64,000 nucleotides of DNA from Lysinibacillus fusiformis. GTDB lineage: Bacteria > Bacillota > Bacilli > Bacillales_A > Planococcaceae. A program made the translations under genes and the position numbers. Location of the stretch: the NCBI RefSeq assembly GCF_007362955.1, contig NZ_CP041696.1, forward strand, positions 496,001-560,000. The letters are read 5' to 3'. Shown piece by piece: positions 58,093 to 64,000 of the stretch; the stretch's first letter is position 1; every line of letters starts with the position of its first letter. The notes under the pieces were generated by a model that was given only the letters and a program-made list of their open reading frames with translations, searched no databases and was not told the DNA's origin.

Positions 58093-59381
58093 CGTTCTTC
58101 CTCCTGTAGCCATTGCCGAACTTCAGCTATGAAGTAAAGCGAACCTGTAATCACGACAATATCTTGTTCCTTCTTTTTTTGAATGGTTGCTTCGACCACT
58201 TCACGCCAATTGCTACTATATTTTTTATCAGGATGTTGCGACAAAGCGCCTAATCTTTCAGCAGGCATAGCATTCGGTAGGTCTATTTGCGTAAATCCCA
58301 TTGTTGTGGCAACTTCATCCATTAAAGTAATACTATTCGCGTGGTCTTTATCAGATAACGCAGCATAGATAAATCGATAACGATGACTTGGATATACTGC
58401 TTGTAGTGTTTCAATAAGAGCAGCTGTTCCTTCTGAGTTATGGGCACCGTCTAACACAATATTGTTGGTAAATTGTTCAAAGCGGCCAGCCCATTGTGCC
58501 TTTTGCAATGCATGGCGTATCGCTGTCTCTGATATTTCAAGATGACCATTTTCTTGTAATAATAACATAGCGGTTATCGCCAAACTGGCATTGGCTATTT
58601 GATGTGGTCCAGCCATTTTTAATTGAATATCGTTTATTCCAATATCAGCTTTTCGATAACTAAAGTGCTGCATACCAATTTCTTGCTTATTTGCTACTAC
58701 GTTAAAGCTATTCCCAATAACGTGACAGTCTGCATGACGTAATTGTGCAGCCTGTTGAATAACTGCAAGCGCCTCTTCATGTTTTACTCCTACCACTACA
58801 GGCACGCCTTCTTTTATGATACCGGCTTTCTCAAAGGCTACCTTGGCAAAGGTATCTCCTAAAAACGCTGTATGTTCAAGTGAAATGGTCGTAATAATTG
58901 ACACAAGTGGCGTAATGACATTCGTTGCGTCTAAGCGTCCACCAAGGCCTGTTTCAATAAGTGCAAAATCAACTGCTTCCTCTGCAAAATATTGGAACAT
59001 GATAAGTGTTACGACCTCAAAAAAGCTCGGATAGTCCCCGTCATAATACTGATCAATAATTTCAGCTAAATTGTTCATATAACGCAAAAATTGTGCATCC
59101 GGAATCTGTTCCCCATTAATAGTCATTCGTTCATTGACACACTCTAAATGCGGAGACGTAAAAGTACCTACTCTATAACCAGCCTCCTCTAACATTTCAC
59201 GTAACATATTTACCGTTGAACCCTTTCCGTTTGAACCTGCTAAATGAATCGTCTGTAGCTTATCCTGCGGATTATTCAAACGTGCTAAAACTTCACGCAT
59301 CATAACAAGCGGTGCACGCTTATGGTCAACGGCCTTTAATGTAAAAATAAAATCTGTACAAGCTTTCATCGATGTAAACAA
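58089..59381 (-). CDS. folC: Folylpolyglutamate/dihydrofolate synthase FolC
   Basis: Adds glutamates to folates and, in bifunctional forms, makes dihydrofolate. Mur-ligase fold with P-loop HLAGSNGKGSTVNMLRE (about 45-61), ETGLGGRLDATNVI, SIITTISLEHTAFLG, FEKAGIIK and DGAHNSEG. I use the TTG at 59381, 8 nt after GGGAG; a GTG at 59390 and an ATG at 59369 are alternatives. It matches the folC position upstream of comC/spoIIB in B. subtilis; comC itself is not present here. Confidence 0.95.
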   Translation of the reverse strand: MFTSMKACTDFIFTLKAVDHKRAPLVMMREVLARLNNPQDKLQTIHLAGSNGKGSTVNMLREMLEEAGYRVGTFTSPHLECVNERMTINGEQIPDAQFLRYMNNLAEIIDQYYDGDYPSFFEVVTLIMFQYFAEEAVDFALIETGLGGRLDATNVITPLVSIITTISLEHTAFLGDTFAKVAFEKAGIIKEGVPVVVGVKHEEALAVIQQAAQLRHADCHVIGNSFNVVANKQEIGMQHFSYRKADIGINDIQLKMAGPHQIANASLAITAMLLLQENGHLEISETAIRHALQKAQWAGRFEQFTNNIVLDGAHNSEGTAALIETLQAVYPSHRYRFIYAALSDKDHANSITLMDEVATTMGFTQIDLPNAMPAERLGALSQHPDKKYSSNWREVVEATIQKKKEQDIVVITGSLYFIAEVRQWLQEEER

Positions 59382-59448
59382 AAGAAACACTCCCTCTAAC
59401 TACGATTATAAATGGTGCCTGGCACACACACAATTCATACACAATTTA

Positions 59449-59497
59449 AAAACACACAGAAAATCACTATTAAAGTGAGTTTTTGTGTGTTTTTACA
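59449..59497. terminator. Bidirectional-looking hairpin between the unknown gene and folC
   Basis: AAAACACACAGAAAATCACT pairs with AGTGAGTTTTTGTGTGTTTT; long stem with T runs on both sides. It lies 8 bp after the stop of the small unknown gene and acts on its transcript. Confidence 0.85.
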
Positions 59498-59505
59498 AGT
59501 TACTA

Positions 59506-59907
59506 TTATTGTAGCTGATATGCGCCTAATAGGGCACCCATATCATCCAATATAATTCTAGCATCAGTATTCAACAATGGCTGAATATCTGGTCTTTGCA
59601 CTAATTCAAACGAGTTCTTTAATGTTCTTTTCAACATTGAAATATCAAAATTCGAACAATACTCATTAATTTTATTAATTATTAATAAATCTTCACGTGT
59701 TAATTTACGATTTGTCTCTTTTTGATTATTACTCTCCGCTAGTACATGTTTGATAAGTACTCGACCACTCGTGTTCAACTGACGGTAGTATTTTGCTTCA
59801 GATAATTTAATGAGATTTGCTTCTATCAATCCTCTTGCACTCACAAAATTCAACTCATCACAGGCTCTGTTTACTTTCACAATGATTGTTCCAACATTTC
59901 CAGACAT
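59506..59907 (-). CDS. Hypothetical protein, helical
   Basis: 133 residues from the ATG at 59907 (GGAGG 6 nt upstream). No family recognised. It looks mostly alpha-helical and soluble, without signal peptide or membrane segment: NVGTIIVKVNRACDELNF, an Arg/Lys-rich middle and a C-terminus INEYCSNFDISMLKRTLKN...DDMGALLGAYQLQ. It forms its own unit with terminator between valS and folC. Confidence 0.75.
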   Translation of the reverse strand: MSGNVGTIIVKVNRACDELNFVSARGLIEANLIKLSEAKYYRQLNTSGRVLIKHVLAESNNQKETNRKLTREDLLIINKINEYCSNFDISMLKRTLKNSFELVQRPDIQPLLNTDARIILDDMGALLGAYQLQ

Positions 59908-60165
59908 GATAAACCTCCGTTTTTTAGATTTGCCTAACATTACAAAAAGCCCATTCTATTTTTAGTAGAGCAGCCATAGATTTTAATAAACATATCATCA
60001 AATGGTAACCAAGAGGTCCTAGCATTAACGTTTGGAAATCTCTTCATCCCAGACCATAGTCTTTACTACCCACTCATTTTAATAGTCTCTTTTATCTATT
60101 ATACTGATTATTCTAAATAATACTATATATTTTTTCCTAACTCAATATATATCTTTTGATTCATA

Positions 60166-60204
60166 TAAAAAAACAGTGGATGACTTTTCTCGTCATCCAC
60201 TGCC
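60166..60204 (-). terminator. Terminator after valS
   Basis: CAGTGGATGACGAGAAAAGTCATCCACTG followed by seven T. Confidence 0.95.
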
Positions 60205-60211
60205 TTCACTA

Positions 60212-62857
60212 TTACATATTTTTAAGTTCTTCTAAACGTTTTAATACCACAGCATGTTTATCTTCATAGTCTGCTAATTTTTCACGCTCCGCATTGACTA
60301 AAGCTTCTGGGGCTTTTGAAACAAATTTCTCATTTGACAACTTACCAGTAACAAGCTTCACTTCTTTTGCCCATTTCTCTAATTCTTTTTCTAGACGAGC
60401 GACTTCTTCTTCTAGGTTTATGAGACCTACAAGTGGTAGGAATAGCTCTGCACCAGTCACGACTGCTGTCATAGATTGGTCAGGAGCATCTAAGCCTTCA
60501 CCGATTGTTAAAGGTTCAGGGTTACAGAATTTTTCGAGGTATGCTTTATTTGCTTCAAGAACAATAACCGTTGCTGCATCCTTTGCAGAAATAAATAACG
60601 GTACTTTTTTGCTCATTGGCGTATTAACTTCCGCACGTATATTACGTACTGAACGTATAATATCCATAAGGAGCTTCATATTGTCCGCTTCGTCCGCAAA
60701 ATGAAGATCCGTACGTACAGTTGGCCACGCAGCTACTGTAATAGATTCACCTTCGTGTGGTAAGTGCTGCCAGATTTCTTCAGTGATAAATGGCATAAAT
60801 GGATGTAATAGACGCATTGTTTGATCTAGTACGTACGCTAAAATAGAACGGGTAGTTTTCTTTGCAGCTTCATCATCACCATTCATTGGTAACTTAGCCA
60901 TTTCAATATACCAAGAACAGAAATCATCCCAGATGAAATTATAAAGCTCACGGCCGACCTCACCGAATTCATAGCGCTCAGCAAGCGATGTCACACGTTC
61001 AATTGTCTCGTTTAAACGAGTTAAAATCCATTTATCGGCCACTGATTTTTCACCAGTTAAGTCGATTTCATCATATGTCATACCGTCCATATTCATTAAT
61101 GCAAAACGAGAGGCATTCCAAATTTTATTTGCAAAGTTCCAAACTGATTCCACTTTTTCTGTTGTATAACGTAAATCTTGCCCTGGCGATGAACCCGTCG
61201 CTAAGAAGTAGCGTAATGAATCGGCACCGTATTTTTCAATAACGTCCATTGGATCTACGCCATTACCAAGCGATTTACTCATCTTACGACCTTCTCCATC
61301 ACGTACTAAACCATGAATTAATACGTTTTTAAATGGACGTTGACCAGTAAACTCAATACCTTGGAAGATCATGCGAGATACCCAGAAGAAAATAATGTCG
61401 TAGCCTGTTACAAGTGTACTTGTTGGGTAATAGCGCTGATACTCTTCATTCGCCTCGTCCGGCCAACCCATTGTAGAAAATGGCCATAGTGCAGATGAGA
61501 ACCATGTGTCTAACACATCTTCATCTTGCGTCCAATTTTCTGCATCTGTAGGTGCTTCTTTACCTACATAAATTTCACCTGTTTCATTGTGATACCAAGC
61601 TGGAATTTGGTGACCCCACCATAATTGGCGAGAGATACACCAGTCACGGATATTTTCCATCCAACGAGAATATGTGTTTTCAAAACGAGATGGAACGAAA
61701 TCAACTTTGCCTTCTTCGTCCTGTTGAAGCGCTAATGACGCATCAGCAAGTGGTTGCATTTTAACGAACCATTGTGCTGACAGATATGGCTCTACAACTG
61801 CACCAGAACGTTCAGAGTGACCTACTGAGTGCATGTGTTCTTCGATGTTGATTAACACACCAGACTCTTGTAAATCAGCGACGATTTGCTTACGGCATTC
61901 AAAACGATCCATTCCGTTATATTTGCCAGCAAGCTCATTCATTGTCCCATCTTCGTTCATCACAAGAATGCGTTCTAGGTTATGACGATTACCAACCTCA
62001 AAGTCGTTAGGGTCATGAGCTGGTGTCATTTTTACTACACCTGTACCAAATTCCATATCAACATAGTCATCTGCTACGATTGGAATTTCACGGCCAACGA
62101 TAGGTAGAATTACTGTTTTCCCAATTAAATGTTGGTAACGCTCATCTTTCGGATGAACCGCAACTCCTGAGTCACCTAACATTGTTTCTGGGCGTGTTGT
62201 CGCTACCTCCACATAACCTGAACCATCTGCTAATGGATACTTCATGTGGTAGAAAGCACCTTGAACATCTTGGTAGATAACCTCAATATCTGATAACGCT
62301 GTTTTCGCAGCAGGGTCCCAGTTAATAATACGTTCGCCACGATAAATTAACCCTTTTTCATACAATTGAACAAATACAGTATTAACAGCATCTGATAGAC
62401 CTTTGTCGAGTGTGAAACGTTCACGAGAATAGTCTAATGCAAGGCCAAGCTTCGCCCATTGTTGGCGGATATGCCCAGCATACTCTTCTTTCCATTCCCA
62501 TGTTTTTTCGAGGAATTTTTCACGTCCTAAATCATAACGTGTAATACCGTCTTCACGCAGTTTGGCCTCCACTTTTGCTTGTGTTGCAATACCCGCATGG
62601 TCCATACCTGGCAACCAAAGTGCATCATAACCTTGCATACGCTTCATACGCGTTAAAATATCTTGTAAAGCTGTATCCCATGCATGACCAAGGTGCAATT
62701 TCCCTGTTACGTTTGGTGGTGGAATAACGATTGAATACGGTTCTTTACCGCTTTCAGGTTGTGCTTCGAAAAATTTACCTTGTAACCACCACTCATAGCG
62801 ACCCGCTTCAATAGACTGTGGATCGTATTTCGTCGGCATTGAAATGTTTTCTGTCAT
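60212..62857 (-). CDS. valS: Valyl-tRNA synthetase
   Basis: Class I synthetase, 881 residues, standard length. HIGH motif in [16 protein letters not shown] (about 46-61), editing domain CP1, KMSKS in [14 protein letters not shown] (about 524-537), anticodon domain and the C-terminal coiled coil (about 810-881). Preceded by a Val T-box leader. Confidence 0.99.
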   Translation of the reverse strand: MTENISMPTKYDPQSIEAGRYEWWLQGKFFEAQPESGKEPYSIVIPPPNVTGKLHLGHAWDTALQDILTRMKRMQGYDALWLPGMDHAGIATQAKVEAKLREDGITRYDLGREKFLEKTWEWKEEYAGHIRQQWAKLGLALDYSRERFTLDKGLSDAVNTVFVQLYEKGLIYRGERIINWDPAAKTALSDIEVIYQDVQGAFYHMKYPLADGSGYVEVATTRPETMLGDSGVAVHPKDERYQHLIGKTVILPIVGREIPIVADDYVDMEFGTGVVKMTPAHDPNDFEVGNRHNLERILVMNEDGTMNELAGKYNGMDRFECRKQIVADLQESGVLINIEEHMHSVGHSERSGAVVEPYLSAQWFVKMQPLADASLALQQDEEGKVDFVPSRFENTYSRWMENIRDWCISRQLWWGHQIPAWYHNETGEIYVGKEAPTDAENWTQDEDVLDTWFSSALWPFSTMGWPDEANEEYQRYYPTSTLVTGYDIIFFWVSRMIFQGIEFTGQRPFKNVLIHGLVRDGEGRKMSKSLGNGVDPMDVIEKYGADSLRYFLATGSSPGQDLRYTTEKVESVWNFANKIWNASRFALMNMDGMTYDEIDLTGEKSVADKWILTRLNETIERVTSLAERYEFGEVGRELYNFIWDDFCSWYIEMAKLPMNGDDEAAKKTTRSILAYVLDQTMRLLHPFMPFITEEIWQHLPHEGESITVAAWPTVRTDLHFADEADNMKLLMDIIRSVRNIRAEVNTPMSKKVPLFISAKDAATVIVLEANKAYLEKFCNPEPLTIGEGLDAPDQSMTAVVTGAELFLPLVGLINLEEEVARLEKELEKWAKEVKLVTGKLSNEKFVSKAPEALVNAEREKLADYEDKHAVVLKRLEELKNM

Positions 62858-62932
62858 CTTGACTCCTCCTGTTGACTAATAATTTTTGAAATAAATCAAT
62901 TGGTCTAAAACGAATTTTCTGTCCAGATTTTC

Positions 62933-62950
62933 CATTGTGTCTACACAATG
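62933..62950. repeat. Inverted repeat in the valS leader
   Basis: CATTGTGT-CT-ACACAATG, perfect 8-bp stem with 2-nt centre, 75 bp before valS and downstream of the T-box terminator. Too tight for a normal RNA hairpin loop; perhaps a DNA site or chance. Confidence 0.35.
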
Positions 62951-63026
62951 AACTCCTTTGAAAATCTGCGATATTTACCAGAGACTTTATTGCCAAAGAA
63001 ATTGTTTAAACAAGATTTTTGGACAA

Positions 63027-63384
63027 TAAAAAAACTCCTAGCGTCTACAAAAGGACGAAGGAGTTTAGTTCGCGGTACCACCTTTAATTCCAGCAGGTTT
63101 AAGTCAAACGCTCACGTACAACCTCATTTTTTATGACAGCGCTTTTTACTAGCCCTAGTCACCAGAAAATAACGATTTATACTTGATTTGCTTATACTTA
63201 CTTCTACTGGCTCTCAATTCGATAACGGTGTTTAACCGGCTTTAACTACTATTAGTTCACTAAAGCTGCTCGAAGGCTACGTTCAATTATGCACAAATAG
63301 AAACTTTTCAGCTACCGTTTCCTCTCTAAATATGTGCGAATAATTTACTCTTCCCTGTCATAGCATCTATATTCGACTTTCCAC
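63027..63384 (-). promoter_or_regulatory. Valine T-box riboswitch leader of valS
   Basis: T-box core AGGTGGTACCGCG (about 63070-63085) and a terminator with stem AACTCCTTCGTCC.../...GCTAGGAGTT and a T run (63027-63066). Stem I spans about 63265-63365; the 3' side of its internal loop reads UUGAACGUAGCC, with GUA (Val) at 63278-63280. Confidence 0.9.
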
Positions 63385-63414
63385 ATTGTAACGCAAAATC
63401 GTGCACTTTTTCAA
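63385..63414 (-). promoter_or_regulatory. valS leader promoter
   Basis: -35 TTGAAA (63409-63414), 18-bp spacer, -10 TACAAT (63385-63390), directly before T-box stem I. Confidence 0.65.
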
Positions 63415-63474
63415 GTGATTTAGTTATTTTAGCTAGTCTGTTTAAAGTAAATAGAAAAGGAAGTGAATATTCAT

Positions 63475-63669
63475 ATGCGACGACGTAAATACAATCCCTG
63501 GTTTTTACCACCTTGGCTACGACAAATTCGTTTCTATTGCAGAACGATTATTATACCGATTTGTGCATTTCAGTTTGTGCGGGTCATCATCGTACCAACT
63601 TCTGGCGATTTGATCTTCTTATTACTACTGCTTCTTCTTTGCTATTTACTTTTGAATGATGTCATTTGA
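63475..63669 (+). CDS. Small membrane protein of unknown function
   Basis: 64 residues from the ATG at 63475 (AAAGGA about 12 nt upstream; a GTG at 63463 is another option). Starts MRRRKYNPWFLPPWLRQIRF, a strongly basic, Trp/Pro-rich segment, then two hydrophobic stretches (about 23-40 and 47-62) of Leu/Ile. No family recognised. It converges on the minus-strand gene to its right with overlapping 3' ends (24 bp). Confidence 0.6.
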   Translation: MRRRKYNPWFLPPWLRQIRFYCRTIIIPICAFQFVRVIIVPTSGDLIFLLLLLLLCYLLLNDVI

Positions 63670-64000
63670 AGCACGTACTTTTAACGGTGTATAGTTTTCC
63701 GTTAAATCCCAAATCATTGTTGGTACTTCATCCCAGGAACTGGACTCGCGCACAGCCGTATGATTAGAGGATTCCCTTAGCACTATTTTTTGCTCAACAG
63801 GAGCCGGTTTTTCTACATGAACAGCAACCTCTACAGGAGCAGCCTGTTCTTCTAAAACTAAAGCTTTTTCAACTACTGGCTCTGACTCACTAAAAATACT
63901 TGTAACTGTCCATTCCAACTGACACATTTGATTTGCAAGTGTGGGCCGAACATCTTTTACCATCAAATCTTCAATAGCGGCATCTTTCGGTAAATCAACA
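63646..64000 (-). CDS. 3' end of a gene entering from the right edge (function not recognised)
   Basis: About 117 residues of C-terminus; the frame is open to the window edge (VDLPKDAAIEDLMVKDVRPT...). It has a Glu/Pro/Val-rich low-complexity part (EEQAAPVEVAVHVEKPAPVE) and ends WDLTENYTPLKVRASNDIIQK. Its place upstream of valS is where B. subtilis has ysxE and spoVID, so a spore-coat morphogenetic protein such as SpoVID is possible, but the ending has no LysM and I do not assign it. Confidence 0.6.
   Translation of the reverse strand, partial: VDLPKDAAIEDLMVKDVRPTLANQMCQLEWTVTSIFSESEPVVEKALVLEEQAAPVEVAVHVEKPAPVEQKIVLRESSNHTAVRESSSWDEVPTMIWDLTENYTPLKVRASNDIIQK

Noticed and set aside
63326..63511. 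Minus-strand 61-residue frame upstream of valS
   Set aside because: It covers the valS promoter and T-box stem I.

Overview
The window is a stretch of low-GC Firmicute chromosome, most likely Lysinibacillus or a close Bacillales relative. The evidence is the gene order, which follows the Bacillus subtilis arc aspS-hisS-yrvJ-dtd-relA-apt-recJ-secDF-comN-spoVB-yrbG-yajC-tgt-queA-ruvBA-safA-niaR-pheAB-obg-spo0B-rpmA-prp-rplU-spoIVFBA-minDC-mreDCB-radC-maf-spoIIB-folC-valS almost gene for gene, plus an AT-rich base composition and many endospore genes. The genus is inferred; no rRNA or tRNA gene was seen. Nearly all genes lie on the minus strand. I saw no insertion sequence, prophage or CRISPR array.

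Layout. 1-7.5 kb: aspS (partial), hisS with a T-box, the SH3b cell-wall amidase yrvJ, a Mn-catalase/DUF2642 pair, dtd and the stringent-response enzyme relA. 7.7-12 kb is a block absent from the B. subtilis order: the pseudouridine catabolism pair psuK-psuG, and an MFS transporter divergent from a MarR regulator, with two perfect palindromes between them. 12-15 kb: apt-recJ. 15-21.6 kb: a complete trpEDCFBA operon (no trpG) behind a Trp T-box. 21.8-23.5 kb: a chemoreceptor. 23.7-30.7 kb: an accessory cluster of a secreted beta-lactamase-fold serine hydrolase, two paralogous membrane-anchored alpha/beta hydrolases and an OmpR-type two-component system. 31-47 kb: protein export, tRNA queuosine, Holliday-junction, spore-coat, phenylalanine and GTPase genes. 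47-56 kb: L21/L27, SpoIVF, Min, Mre, RadC, Maf and a SpoIIB-like protein. 56.8-64 kb: two tandem folC paralogues, an unknown gene, valS with a T-box, a tiny membrane protein and the 3' end of another gene.

How the parts work together. Three T-boxes (His, Trp, Val) tie aminoacylation to transcription. psuK carries its own winged helix next to a palindrome over its promoter, which suggests autoregulation. The main accessory signal is in the hydrolase/two-component cluster. All three hydrolase genes are preceded by the same 20-bp direct repeat (two GTTCATA half-sites, 11-bp period), matching the HssR box I know from staphylococcal haem-sensing systems. It sits inside a promoter-leader cassette present in three copies, and the leaders of the two alpha/beta hydrolases still carry a relic of the serine-hydrolase 5' coding region. 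This looks like a regulon built by promoter duplication with no hrtAB efflux pump in view.

Other points: a probable 1-nt frameshift at the start of the CotS/YsxE-like kinase behind safA; SpoIVFA and SpoIVFB both shortened (no CBS domain on SpoIVFB); an 18-bp tandem repeat inside safA; and a short minisatellite-like array between recJ and trpA.
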